Assembly: GCA_964019425.1 (NCBI GenBank)
Contig: OZ025783.1
Coordinates: forward strand, 124,001 to 188,000
DNA: 64,000 nucleotides
Reading direction: 5' to 3'
From: Flectonema sp. DT1601
Lineage: Eukaryota; Euglenozoa; Diplonemea; Diplonemida; Diplonemidae
Shown: positions 1 to 11,719 of the stretch, in pieces
How the letters are laid out: every line of letters starts with the position of its first letter
Numbering within the stretch: position 1 is the stretch's first letter
Made by a program: the position numbers and the translations under genes
The notes under the pieces: model-generated
The model's input: the letters and a program-made list of their open reading frames with translations, nothing else
What the model was told of the DNA's origin: nothing
Database searches by the model: none

Positions 1-439
1 GCTCATTGACATTAAGTGAGAAACCAGAAGATAACAAGCTCTCCAACACGCTATCGTTAGTACACAGCTTCGCTGCTACACAAAGTATCCCCTCAGGATT
101 CACTCCCGCTGTTAAGAAATCTTTAATATGAGTCACACGCCCTCGTTTAATCTCGTTTCGTAAACCCGAAGGAGTGATTGACTTCTTTAATGTTTTTAAA
201 TGTCGTCGTGCAACTTCTCCCTTTGACTGCACGAGTTCTAATTCACTGTCTCCTGAAACACCATAAGATGCTACTAATTTATTACCTTCTAGAAACTGAT
301 CTTCATAATACAAATCAAACAATAAAGGGTCCGTGCCTTCTTCTTCAGCAAGTTGGTCTTTAGCGTCGTTCACAGTTGTGGTTGCGCTAATTTGGATGAT
401 TGGGTTTCCGATGATTGTTCTAACTGAGACAGAAAGCAT
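1..439 (-). CDS. Ubiquitin-like domain plus ankyrin-repeat protein, N-terminal part (cut by the window edge)
   Basis: Reading the minus strand from the ATG at 437-439 gives about 146 codons without a stop to the window edge. Residues 1-72 follow ubiquitin closely in spacing: an opening MLSVSVRTIIG strand-turn, a central EEEGTDPLLFDLYYEDQFLEG segment shaped like the ubiquitin helix and following loop, then a final LELV strand. There is no terminal Gly-Gly exposed for processing, so this is a fused ubiquitin-like fold and not a ubiquitin precursor. From about residue 110 the pattern changes to ankyrin-type helices (DFLTAGVNPEGILCVAAKL, then LLSSGFSLNVN). Such proteins usually act as adaptors; the specific role is unknown. 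A TTACAG acceptor-like site lies about 60 nt upstream of the ATG. The C-terminus is outside the window. Confidence 0.75.
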   Translation of the reverse strand, partial: MLSVSVRTIIGNPIIQISATTTVNDAKDQLAEEEGTDPLLFDLYYEDQFLEGNKLVASYGVSGDSELELVQSKGEVARRHLKTLKKSITPSGLRNEIKRGRVTHIKDFLTAGVNPEGILCVAAKLCTNDSVLESLLSSGFSLNVNE

Positions 440-1365
440 CGAATACGTTAGTTGTTGGTAACCGGAAGTGTATATTTATTATCTGCTTGCTGTAATAGTG
501 AAAAAAGTGAAACAATTTTAAAATTAATAATAACATTTCTCCAACGTCGTAAACACACATCCAAACGGTAACCGTCTGCCAGTCAACAGCAGTTTTTTTT
601 TTTTTTTTTTTTTCTTCTCCTTTCGATGTTTTTTTTTGAAAGGTTTTATAAAGCTCGAAAGAGAATGGAGTATTACCACCACAGTATGATTTACTTTTCT
701 TTCTAAAACCTCTTTTTTTTTTTTTTTTTTTTCCTCCTCAATAAATAAGACTCCAAGAATCATATTTATATTATATTTTACTTCAAAATCAATCCCAATC
801 ATAAATAAAGGAAAGAAAAAATAACCTTCTTGAGCACGGACCTCGCATAGATGGGAAACGGTAGATAGAAAAAGGAAGGGTGGTCCCCCACATTGCGCAG
901 TGTCACAGCCTCTAAGAGCTGGCAGTTTTTTTTCCCCTATTTTTTCTTCCTCATGTTAGTTTGCATTATCACAAAAAAAAACATAAAGTGAAGAAGGACT
1001 GAGATGTTGTTAAGATACATCAAACCTATTCACAAACTACTAAATAACAAGTGTCGGAAACTAGTTATTTAGTAGTCCAGCAGTACAAATCAAAAAGAAA
1101 AAAAAAAGAAAGGGAGAAAAAAAAAATCATATTTTTCAATTTTATTAAACAAAAAAGAACAGCAGCTTTGATTAGCTGGTCCACAAACATCGGATTGCTT
1201 ACCGCAATGCGTACAGACTGCAATCTTTCATACAATCGAATTGCAGTGATGGGAAGAAAAGGGGAAACGGATACCAGTAAAACAAACTAAGAAAAACTAT
1301 ACGAGAATATGTATAATTTTCAGAGAAAAAAACAAAACAAATTCGTAGGTATAAGCACATCGTTG
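440..1365. other. Intergenic, homopolymer-rich
   Basis: Spacer between the PERK-like gene and the start of the ubiquitin-like/ankyrin gene. It holds long T runs near 587-613 and 713-732 and A runs near 1085-1130. Short ORFs here are Lys-rich or Phe-rich translations of these tracts. Nothing coding is supported; it probably holds the promoter and 5'UTR of the leftmost gene. Confidence 0.6.
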
Positions 1366-4300
1366 CTACGATGAGCTAGTCACTTTCTTAACTCGTAGAG
1401 GGGCTTGCGTCCCATCATCAGTCTCGCTGTCATCACTCTCGTAACCCTCGTCGTCTTCATCATCTCCACCAGACGACTCATCTTTTGGTAATGAGTGAAT
1501 TGACGAATTACTCACTCTCTTTCTTAACCTCTCTCTTAATGATCGTTTTATCTCAGACAGCGTTGGACGTTCTGACGGGTCAGGATGAGTCTTTTTTTTT
1601 GGTGTTTTGATATAAGAAGTGAAATCAAAGAAAACTTGTAACAAAAGAATACATACCATCCTTTCTATTAACAACATGTCATCTTTCCATTCCTTTTTGA
1701 ATTCTTCGCAGATCGCGTTTTCTCGTTCAGTTGCTCTGTTAGATTATTTATTACGTTGTTGCTTTTGTTTGTCTTAAAACTAAAATATAAAAAAGAAACA
1801 TACTTCAGAGATTGCAAGTGAATAATTCTTTCGCTATCTGTTGGCCTTTCCATGAAGAGTTCAAAATAAATAGCACCCAAAGAGTAGATGTCACTGTGTC
1901 TTCCGTAAGTTCCGTTATTTTGTTGTTCAGGACTGGCATAAAGTGGAGTTCCAGCAACACCTGTGGTCTGGTTTTCTTCTTGAAGCACAACACCGAGAGG
2001 TTCCCAATCAGATCGTTTTATCACAGAGAGACCAAAGTCACATATTTTTAGTATCATTTTACCCTTTGTTGTTCTATCGACTAACACATTACTCGGTTTC
2101 ATATCTCTGTGGAGGACTTCATTGTCGTGGAGGTGAAGTAACCCCTCAATTAACTGAAGCATTAGCTGACAGTTTTCTTTACTGCAGACGGTTGTTCGAT
2201 TATTCAACCAATCCTTTAGAGATCCTTCTCCGTAGTATTTCATTGCAATGAAGAGATGTCTTCGAGAGTGAAGACAATTTCTATTTCCAACGAGGGTTGT
2301 TAATGTTCTTGTTATGGTTTCAGAAGTACCTCCACCTGCAGAAGCAGCTCTGAGAGTTTCTTCTAATGACAGTTCTTCTTCCCAAGAGAAATTATATCTC
2401 GCGATGTTAGGGTGATCAAATGAAGCGTGCATACTCGCTTCTCTCATAGTCCTGTCTTCATCATCTCGGGATCGGAGTCTTATCTTTTTAACAGCATAGT
2501 GTTTTTTATCAGTTTTATTTTCAGCCAGCCAGACACTTCCGTAGCCACCACCACCGATGTCCCTGATTTCATTGTAATTTAATTGATATGTTGAAGGAGG
2601 TGTTTCAACTTCCTGAGTATCCCTCGTAGTTGTTGAGTCAGAGCAAACAGCTTCTTGATTAGTATTCGTGTTACCTCTCGAACAGTCATCACCATCTCTA
2701 AAGTATGAACTGTTTAGTGTGTTGTCCCAGTTCCTCTGACCACCCCGAGTCGAATCCGAATAGTCAGATTCAGGACAATTCTTAAAAACACGATTTCCTA
2801 ATTTACCTCCTGAAGAAGAAGAAGAGCTTGAATCAGATTGTTGTCTAAATAATGTTGTCTTTTGATCAGCAGGTGACGCAGTATTTTTGAACACACGACT
2901 ACCTAACTTACCACCACCTGAAGAAGAAGAGCTGTCAGAGTCATCCGATGCAACAGTTGCAGTTTTTGACGGTTTTTGAAAGACGCGATTTCCAAGTTTT
3001 CCTTCACCCGATGAACTGTCAGAGTCAGAGTCAGAAGAGCTTTCAGAAGAACTCTCATGTTCAGCAGCAGGCGTCTGTTCTGAAGTCTTCACTTTGTTAT
3101 TATTCTTTGATGAGTTGGATTCAGAATCTAATGAATTTGATATCTTCGTATCCTCAACTGCTGTTGTCTCTTCGAGTAAAGAGACTTCTTCAATTTGAAG
3201 TAATTCACAAAAGTACTCGCGGTCTGGGTCCTCTTCACTGGAGGCAATCTGACCTCCACCGATATCAAAGACACGTACCCCGCTAGTTGTGATGGCGTCA
3301 TTAACTTCTTCTTTAGAAGTGGGTGACATGTATTCAATACAACTATTAGAAACTACGACAATTACTTTGTGTTGCTCAGCATCTGAACTATTTTCAAACA
3401 TTTCAATTGCGAGTGAGATTCCCTTCTCAATAACACTTTCAGTGTCTCTGGTGCAGTTGTTTAAATGCCATTCGAAATCTGCGTTTACTTCTTCCTCATC
3501 CATCGAAAGTTTTCCGCCGGTTCCAACTCCTCTCGGGGTCGTTTTCGCGTTTGCTCTTCCTGCGGAACTGTCTCCTGAAAACTGAATGACTCCCACACGA
3601 AGAGAACAGTTCTCTGACTGCAACATCTTGTGAGACCAGTTTCGAAGAGTATTTATTAAAGTAGAAAATTGTAATGATGTTGAAGTTGTGTTACTGAGTA
3701 GCAGAACGACATCAATAGAGGGAACCTGTCCTCCTTCAGTTGATACTCTTGAAGACCTAAGTAACCCTCCCTCACCTGATGATTTACGAGAACGCTCTCC
3801 TGTGATGCCAGCCTTTTGAAATGTAACTACATCTCTTCCACTAGCCATGACTGGTTTTACTTCAGGACTCGAGATGTCAGCGACAGCAACTTCTCTTTCA
3901 CCAGTGAGACCAGCTTTCTGATAAGTAACAACTCCTTTTGGGGTTGTACTGAGTGGTGAAGTTGCTTCTGTTGGGGTATCTTCTTCTTCAGGTTCTGGAG
4001 ATGGTTCTGTTCGAAAAAAGAATCTTCTCAGAGACTGACTCATCCACACGATGTATGTAAACAACAGAGTCAATGCTGCTATGAAATACTCTCGTGGAGG
4101 AATATTGAATAGTTTCAACGCAATTCTACGAACAGATTGAATCGGAGAAGATGACGTGTTTGTAGGTTTCTGTACTGGATTGACAAGTCCGTGATCGGGG
4201 TTGTTATAATCAAAGTAAGGAATATCTGGAAGGACGTCAAGAAAATGAATATTAGCATCGACATTACCTTGCCTAACTCTATGCATCAGGGGTACTAGTG

Positions 4301-5231
4301 CACCAGATCCTAAATCATCATCATCAGCAATAACACCATTATTCTCAATTAACAAGTCACGATTATGTCTGATACCAAGTGCGTGTAATGATCTTCCTTC
4401 TCCGGACAGTGTCGTTACTAGGAAGGGTTTCCCTTCGATTTCTTGCAAACAAGCAGCCTCATTTCCTTGAAATACTAATCTCATCTCCTTCATATATCCT
4501 GAAGTCACATTGTGAAGTTTGATGGGTGCTGATGGTAGTTTCGCTTTCCAGAGGATTTCATCTGACATGTCATTTCCATTAAAAGCAATTAACACATCTC
4601 CAGCACCGACTACCACACGGGGTACAGATAATGAATGTGATAAAGGATCGACACAGTTGTGTGGTCTTTGAAAGACGTTAATATTACCCACTGTTTGCAA
4701 CGATTCTGTTCCATCTTTCTTAACTTTTAAAGTGATGTCGTGTCTTATTATATCAAGTGTTGTGTTTGAATCTGTGTTCATCAAACCGTCAACATAATCA
4801 ACAGAGAATTCTTTGTGAACCTTCGATGCCATTAAAAGACTGCCATCTGGTAATTTCTGAGGAGGAACCCCAACAACCCTGTCTAAACTTCCTCTATTAG
4901 AAAGTCGGTCACCTTCTACTATGTAAAAGTCAACGCTGTTAGTGCTTCCGTGTGAATCATCTCCGTCAGCTGTTTTAAAAGCAGCAACAAACTGAGAGTC
5001 ACCCTGGACAGCACCTACAAGTGAACCTCCGGTATCAAAACTCCATAATATCCTTCCAGTCCAACCATCTATCCCAGTTACGCTTCCATCTGATGATGAA
5101 ACAATATATGTTACTGGTTGTCTGATACTGGGACCAACCGCATGTCCTCTAACTTCTATAGCGCTTGTTCGATGAGCGCTAAGGGACACTGCCATCAAGA
5201 AAAAGGTGCTGAGGTAGTAGATCGACTTCAT
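1366..5231 (-). CDS. PERK-like transmembrane eIF2-alpha kinase with a vWA-like insertion (three exons)
   Basis: Exons 5231-1804, 1735-1657 and 1590-1366 join in frame to 1243 codons. The introns (68 and 66 nt) both begin GTATGT. Order: signal peptide (residues 1-24); luminal PQQ/beta-propeller-like region with a YIVSSSDGSVTGIDGWTG repeat typical of IRE1/PERK sensors; one membrane helix at about 380-397; a vWA-like domain from about 503; an Asp/Ser-rich linker; protein kinase from about 885. The kinase has a Gly loop GGGGYGSVW, AVKK, HRDMKPSN (about 1040), DFG (about 1063) and TPLYASPEQ, which resembles the PERK/GCN2/HRI group. The kinase lobe carries a charged insert, as in PERK. Likely role: sensing ER stress and phosphorylating eIF2-alpha from the ER membrane. 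The vWA-like part is unusual and lacks a clear MIDAS (DxSxS) motif. A TTTTTACAG acceptor-like site lies 27 nt before the ATG. Confidence 0.88.
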
Positions 5232-5309
5232 GCGGTTTTCATTTGGTTGGTAAGGTGACTGTAAAAATTAAATTAAGTTTATTCCAATGTACAACAAACA
5301 CAAATACTA

Positions 5310-5380
5310 TATATTTATTTACGAAGCCTAGGAGCTAAAAGTCAGGAAAAGCTTAACAGGGTAACAGTTATATCGCAAGC
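5310..5380 (+). repeat. Short interspersed repeat, copy 1
   Basis: About 70 bp starting TATTTATTTACGAAGCCTAG and ending near GTAACAGTTATATCGC. It matches a second copy at 6588-6656 with a few substitutions and small indels. Family unknown; no terminal inverted repeat or target-site duplication was obvious. Confidence 0.55.
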
Positions 5381-6587
5381 AATTCAGAAAGCTTGAATTC
5401 TGACCCGTCAGGATTGATCAGTGCATCTACTATAGAAAGGTCGTCTATAACAATATTTAAGTCGGCAGCTTTATACGAATTATCAATAAGTTTTCATAAC
5501 ATGGTTTTTCACAACATACCCTGAAGCGGAAACTTTAACAATAACAGATTGTCAGATAACTCCTTAAAACAATGTAAAATCAGAATAACAACTAACAATG
5601 GACCCAACATCGATGACTTTCTGTGGTAAGAAAAAGAATTTCAACTAATTAATAACATTGCTGCGCTCACTGTATTGAAGACTATTTTCCTTGCCACCAC
5701 AACTTCGTTGAATAAACTAAAGGGGTTTTGGGGTGAGGCTCCCGTGAGTAATGAGGACTTTATTATTTTCATTCTTATTTAGTGGGGAAGTTGGGAGGGG
5801 ACTCAAGAGGTATTTCATCGCAGCAGAGTGCGCTTTTTTTTTTTTTTTTTTTTTTCCAAACTTTTTTTTTTTCAATTTTTTTTTATTTTTTTTATGAATA
5901 GTTGTCTGAGAACCTTCCCCTTCTCAGGATTGCAATTCGTTTTTTATCCTCCATTCGACTTTGATGCCTTTACAAATAATAGAAATTGTGCAAAACTATT
6001 TTTTCTCCGTTTTTCCCTTACGCCTTTTTAAATGAAATTGTATTCGAACGACACATTAATTACTGCGTTCTTTTTATTTTATTTTTTTTCCTGCTTCCCC
6101 CTTGTTCTTGTTAAAGTTGTATTTTTTTCTTCTTCTTTTTTGGCAAAGGGGAAAAATGACGGGGGCAGTGCTCTTGGGATAACGAAAAACGATAAATCCT
6201 TGTGGGTTCCTCTCCAGATGTAGTGAAGCTGGAGTCTTCTTCAAGCAACGCGGAAGATGAGTTGAGGGCTTCTGAAATGGAATAGAGGATCGGAAATGGA
6301 TCGAATCGGTACGTAGTTAAGATTAGTGAGCTACAGTTATTCAACCAACCTCCACAGACAGGGTGCTGGGGACGATAATTCAACATGTGAACGACAACGA
6401 ATTGATCTCAAAATAAAAGAATGAAATAGTTCTCGTGACTTCACATGTTCCATTCTCTACATGTTAGGTTCTAAATGTCGTATCCCCTCACCTCCCCTCA
6501 CCTTTATTCATCCGACTAATGGTGCCAAACAAGAGTCTGCCAACCGACAGGAGTACGAAGCGTTTTAAGTACCTACTGGAGACTTAT

Positions 6588-6656
6588 TTATTTATTTACG
6601 AAGCCTAGGAAGCCAAAAATCAGGAAATGCTCAACAAGTAAGTAACAGTTATATCG
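6588..6656 (+). repeat. Short interspersed repeat, copy 2
   Basis: Same orientation as the copy at 5310-5380. The core TTTATTTACGAAGCCTAGGA and the tail TAACAGTTATATCGC are shared; the middle differs by several bases. The divergence suggests an older or relaxed repeat, unlike the near-perfect duplications found after 36 kb. Confidence 0.55.
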
Positions 6657-8083
6657 CTACCAGCCAACCGTGAGAATCTCACAGACGATTAGAGACGTAG
6701 AATAACCCACAACAAATGGATACTGACTTCACAATGCTCTAAAAGAAGTAATTTAATATAGTGAACAAGTTATCATCCGTTGGTAATGTTGTTAGTCAAT
6801 GAACTAAAACCTTCGCTGATAAACAACTCTGTGTGGCCACTACTGAGGTTGCCGTTCATTTTGTCATTTATCGAGTCGTCAATACATCTATTTCCCACTT
6901 TGCCAATTTTTTTTTTGAAAAAATGCAAGAAAAACGTGTTTTATCCCATTTTTTTTTTAGGGCTCAAAAAAAAGAAAAGAAAAGAAAAGAAACAAAAAAA
7001 AAAAAAAGGTTAGCCAACTCATTGCAACCAGTAGAAAACAAGACAGGGAGTTCTCATTTCTGGTAACTTCACATTCAAAGTCAACAGAGTCCCTCCTATT
7101 CAATTTTTCGCAGTCTACAAAGACTGGAGTGTGTAAAATGCTTCCTCTCGCCCACTGATGCTGTGGCAGTTAAAATAGTTCGCAAGTCATTTTGCAACTA
7201 AAAAAGCTGCCACATGAATGTAAAAGACGGTTATAGAAGCTTCGTTTTTTTCAACGTTTTTTTTTTTTTTTTCCCTTCTTTCTCGCAGAAAGTCTTTGTC
7301 CGCAAAAAAGAATTTTAGACTAAACCATTTGCACCAAGAGCAATGCTACTGGACTGCTACATCAGCTCAATGATTAACATTATGCCGCAGCATTCGAACT
7401 AAACAAGATCGGCATCTCACGGCAACAACTACATTGGTGCCTCAGCGGCACAACATCGATGCAATGCAAAACACAGCAGAGCTCCCTTGCATTATTGTAC
7501 TTTCGATAATACACAAAAAAAAAAAAAAAAAAAAAAAAGACAAAAAAGAAATAAATAAAAAAAATAAGTGTCTGTAGCTTTTTAACTTTTTTTTTTTTTT
7601 TTTTTTTTTTTTTCCCCCATTCTTTTATTTTTTTCTCCTCACAAACCTTTTACGCAGTTAATATGCCGGTTTGTTATGTACCTCAAAAAAAAAAGAAAAG
7701 AAAAAAAAAAAAATAGGGAGGGGAGGGGTAGGAAAAGAAAGTATGAAATTACAAATAGAAAACTAGGTGATGCCTGCTTGCAAGGAGTACCCAAGACTAA
7801 TAGTAGCACTCGTCAAGCAAGCACATCACTGCAGAAAAAAAGTTGTACTTTTATGAAATGGAATATCCTGTTCAAGTACAACTAAAAAGTTCAAAATACC
7901 GAAAAATATGAGAAACAAGATTCACGCACGACACAGGAACAGCTTTCTAACTTTCCGTCTTTTTTTTTTGCGTAACCATACTACTAAGGAGAACAGAGAA
8001 TATTAGAAAGGGTCATTTGATTCCATAAACTATTTTTCTACTTAATTTCGTTGAGAGTAACAATAAGTAATTTAACAACACAA

Positions 8084-9571
8084 TTAAATACCAGAAGGTG
8101 GTAACGTGTCATCAGAAGGTGGAACTGGGGGCATGCCAGGCATACCTCCGTAGAAGGGCCAGGGAAAACCAGAAACCCATGGAGGTGGATACCACTGTGC
8201 GTATGGCCAGAAGTAGTTGCCTCGTGAAGACCCAGAGTCAAATGAAGAAGAAGAAACGCCGGAACCACAGGTCCTTGAACTAAATGCGCTGCTAGGAGAT
8301 GGGATTGAAGCCTTCATTCCACTTGTTCGAGATTGCCTACTCGGAGGTGGCATTCCTACAGGTGGTGGATACCCCCACTGCCCATAATACATCATATGAG
8401 GAGGACAGGGACCAGGCCATCCTTGAGGACCCATAGGATCCATCGGGTAAGACCTCATCCCGCGAGGTGTGTGAAGAGATGAAGAACTGTCCTTCCCTTC
8501 CTTCGCCTTGTCTTTCCGCGGTGTTCCAATTCCAGATATTGCCGATGAGCCAATTTCTAACATAACAGAGTCGACCATATTCCTTAATTGTTTTACTTTC
8601 TGTTCACCTCCTTCACTACTTCCATCATTTTGTTGAGTTTCTAAATGTTTTGAGAGCGCTCTCTCAATCTTCTTACGAAGTGTTGTGTCAGATCCCATTC
8701 TCACTGCCTCACGAGAAGAGGATGCTTCGGAAGAAGATTTCTTCCCTCGCTTGCCTTTTGATGGGCGAGAGCAGGCTCCTTTGCAACCATTCATTTCATA
8801 CTGAGCAGCCATCCAGGCTTGTAGATCTGCTGGGTCTGGCATCATAGGAGGTATTAGTTGATGTTGTGGTATATTAAGAGAAGCTCTCGAACTTCCCCTG
8901 TCTGACGGATCAGGTGCAATACTTTTCTCACTTCTCGAAGTGGTTGATTTCAATGCCAATGAAGGATGTCGTGCTTCCATATCATTATAATCAACTGCAC
9001 AAGAACTTTCTTCTCTCTTGGTCCAGACTTTTGCTTGGGCAGGAGCAGGCGCCACTGGTGGTGGATGTGCATATTCTACTTCAGGGCTAATAGTTAATGA
9101 ACCTGGAGTAGGAAACCCACCATTAGTTGTTTCATTACTAAAGCCTTCATGTGCATTAAGTGGAAGAAATGATTGCATAGAATTACCATGATTAGGTGGT
9201 GGAGGGTTAGCTGACACTAGAGCTCGTACTCTACTTACCATTTGATCAAGAGGACGATATTGAGTTGGTGTACTGTGTCTACATGATTCAGGTGTTGGTG
9301 TTCTCTCTTGGAATGATTTCGACGGGTTTGATTTTTCATCCCAACTTCCTCGTTCTTGTGGACTCAGTCTGAGCATTCCTCCTTCCTTTGGACTTACTCC
9401 ATACCGACTAGTTGGTTTTCTGTAAATACCACCTGGTGGTGGTGTTGTTCCCAATTCATCAGAACTCTCAGCGCTACGTTTTCCCTTCTTGTGATCTCCA
9501 ACTCCAATCTTTTTCTTCGTTATTCCTTCCTTCTCTTTTGGTTTTCGAGAGGAGTACGAAGATACAGTCAT
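8084..9571 (-). CDS. Proline/serine-rich low-complexity protein, 495 aa
   Basis: A single uninterrupted ORF with an ATG start. I do not recognise a family. The N-terminal 45 residues are basic (KPKEKEG, HKKGKR), then comes Pro/Ser/Thr-rich sequence with TPPPGG and NPPPPNHG. A short predicted-helical segment lies near residues 310-355 (LRKKIERALSKHLETQQN, then VKQLRNMVDSVMLEIG). The C-terminal 110 residues are rich in Pro, Gly, Met, Tyr and Trp (QGWPGPCPPHMMYYGQWGY; YPPPWVSGFPWPFYGG), resembling aromatic/proline low-complexity tails of RNA-binding or condensate-forming proteins. No membrane segment or catalytic motif is visible. The ORF is long for a region with many stops, so a gene is likely; the function is open. 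Confidence 0.75.
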   Translation of the reverse strand: MTVSSYSSRKPKEKEGITKKKIGVGDHKKGKRSAESSDELGTTPPPGGIYRKPTSRYGVSPKEGGMLRLSPQERGSWDEKSNPSKSFQERTPTPESCRHSTPTQYRPLDQMVSRVRALVSANPPPPNHGNSMQSFLPLNAHEGFSNETTNGGFPTPGSLTISPEVEYAHPPPVAPAPAQAKVWTKREESSCAVDYNDMEARHPSLALKSTTSRSEKSIAPDPSDRGSSRASLNIPQHQLIPPMMPDPADLQAWMAAQYEMNGCKGACSRPSKGKRGKKSSSEASSSREAVRMGSDTTLRKKIERALSKHLETQQNDGSSEGGEQKVKQLRNMVDSVMLEIGSSAISGIGTPRKDKAKEGKDSSSSLHTPRGMRSYPMDPMGPQGWPGPCPPHMMYYGQWGYPPPVGMPPPSRQSRTSGMKASIPSPSSAFSSRTCGSGVSSSSFDSGSSRGNYFWPYAQWYPPPWVSGFPWPFYGGMPGMPPVPPSDDTLPPSGI

Positions 9572-10980
9572 ATTTGGATAAAACAGTACTAGTCAGAAGC
9601 TGGCTAGTAATACTGCTATCCCAATCCTGGTTAAAATAATAAAAGTAAGTAATCGATATTATTATAGTAAAGTATTTATGTTTTTTGTGCATCATGCAAC
9701 ATACACACTATTACGAGACCGACAGCTGTGTTAACAGGTACACTGCCGGTGGTCATTCTCGCTTCGGGTTGCTCTCTTCGATTAATCTCCATTCGGAAAG
9801 GCACACTGTAGAGGTGCTTCGAGCACTAAACTACTTCACCTCCTAATTCGTTCAATGGGATGAACGTCTGAGGGTTGGCATTTTCAAGGGGTTCGCGTGT
9901 GTGTGTTGAGTTTTTTTTTTTTAATTTTTTTTTATAATTCGTTTTTTTTTTTTTTTGTACTTTTTTTTTCCCCCCGCTCTAACTTTTTAATCTTCATTTA
10001 TTTCATTTTTTTTTTATTTTTTTTTGTCCTCCCCTCAAGGAAAAAGAAAAAAAAAAACAAGCTGTTTTTGCTTCCGGACAGAGACCGTCTCTCGAAGCCA
10101 CTTTAACGTGGAACTCAGTCCGCAATTCAAACACCACCAATTTCATAAATGTATGGTGTTTTTCTTGAAAACCATAACATAACAATAAAAGCACTGTATC
10201 AGTGACTACCGATGGTTGTGCAAACTGTCAAAGAGAGACGTAAGAAATGTCAATAGGCAGTGAAAAGCTTCAAAACACCTCTCCAAAAAAATCTCACAAG
10301 AAAAAAAAAAAAAAAAAAAATCGAAACTAGTGAAAGCTGTTGTAAAACACATCATGAAGTGAGTTAAATAAATTGTCACCTTTGTGTAGCCCTCCGTCTT
10401 TCCTTCTTGCTAATATGTAACTGACCCTGATGGATAGACGGCCCTACCCTCGTAGTAGGATAATAACAAATACACACGACATACTTGTAAATCACCAACT
10501 ACATCATCGAGAGTACCAGGGAGGGGAAAAAAAAAAAAAAAAAAAAAAGAAATAAAAATGAATCACGAACAATCAGCAAGAAAAGGATAAGAAAAAAAAA
10601 AAGAGAAAGAAAAAAAAACAGGCACACAAGCTACTTGCCTTATTTTTTACAAACTGAAAAAAAGTACTTGCTTGCCTGAACTGTTTTTTTTCTCTCTCTC
10701 TTTTTTTGTTTGATTCAATTCTTTCGTTGTGCAAGTTAATGGCTAAGAGTCCCAACACGCAGCATGGCGCGTGAAAGGGTCTAAAGCGAGTCTTTATTTT
10801 AATCCGAGCATTACAGGCTAAACAGAATGAATAACACACAGAATAAATCACTTTTTGTAAAAAAAAAAAAAAACGGGGAGAGGGATAGGAGCGTCAGGAC
10901 AAAAGAAAAAAAAAAAAAAAAAAAGCACTATTATTCTCTTCTTTCTTCGCTAAGAATCATGTAAGGAAGCTTTAAGAGAC
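9572..10980. other. Intergenic, homopolymer-rich
   Basis: 1.4 kb between the MYND/polyQ gene and the Pro-rich gene. It contains A runs near 10301-10320, 10529-10548, 10860-10873 and 10906-10924, and T runs near 9909-9957 and 10006-10024. The ORFs at 10003-10194 and 10573-10851 read through these runs and show no family-like sequence. No gene is supported. Confidence 0.55.
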
Positions 10981-11627
10981 CTACCCAAGCTTCTTTAACC
11001 AAGTCCAGATAGCTTCCTCCTGCTCAGAAGAAACGCTTTCATTGTACAGATACATCTGGTTAAATTCCTGTAGATCAGTCTTGCTCCAACACTTGATATC
11101 AGTAAGTGACATTCCGGCAAGCTTCAGTTTTTCATTAAACATCTTAACTAAGTCACTTGATGAGCCACCTGCACCTCCTCCAAGAGAACCAGCAGGCATA
11201 GGAGACATGTTATTATTCGCATCGAATGCACCTTCAGGTTCTAGTGATTCTAACGTAGTTGGTAGGGATCCCTGCTGTAGTTATATTTATTTATTATCTG
11301 ATGTTACATTAATAGCAATTAACTAAATCATAAAAAATATAAAAAAAACATACTCCCTGTGTAAAGAATGCTGGTAGTTCACTGTGCTTGTCATCGACTG
11401 ATTGTTTTACTCCAAAGCCCATCAATCCTTGTTGTTTATCTGTGAGTTTGTTGTGTGTGTTATGTATGGTGAGGTACGGGTGTTTATTATTTATTCGAGT
11501 TGAGAACATACCACCGCCCGCCCATAAGTCTTCCTTCTTGTTCCAGTCACGTTGGGCAGGCTCTTTCTTGGTTTGCTGCTGTGATTGCTGCTGTTGCTGT
11601 GAAGCTTGCTGAGCTGCTTGCTGTTGT

Positions 11628-11665
<38 letters not shown>

Positions 11666-11687
11666 CTGTTGTTGCTGCTGTTGTTGT

Positions 11688-11719
<32 letters not shown>

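Larger units (their letters stand above)
5232..8083. other. Gene-poor intergenic region of 2.85 kb
   Basis: No convincing gene on either strand. The region is dominated by A or T runs (about 5834-5856, 7261-7272, 7516-7538, 7588-7612) and AT-rich stretches between them. Short ORFs at 5828-6386, 6780-7066 and 7676-7885 are homopolymer translations. One short interspersed repeat is present twice (listed separately). The proximal part should include the PERK-like promoter. Confidence 0.55.

Noticed and set aside
2948-3585. Plus-strand ORFs within the PERK-like gene
   Set aside because: Antisense to a gene with clear kinase and sensor domains.
5828-7885. Several ORFs of 60-90 codons in the 5.2-8.1 kb region
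   Set aside because: Lys-rich or Phe-rich translations of A/T runs without ATG-to-stop conservation or motifs.
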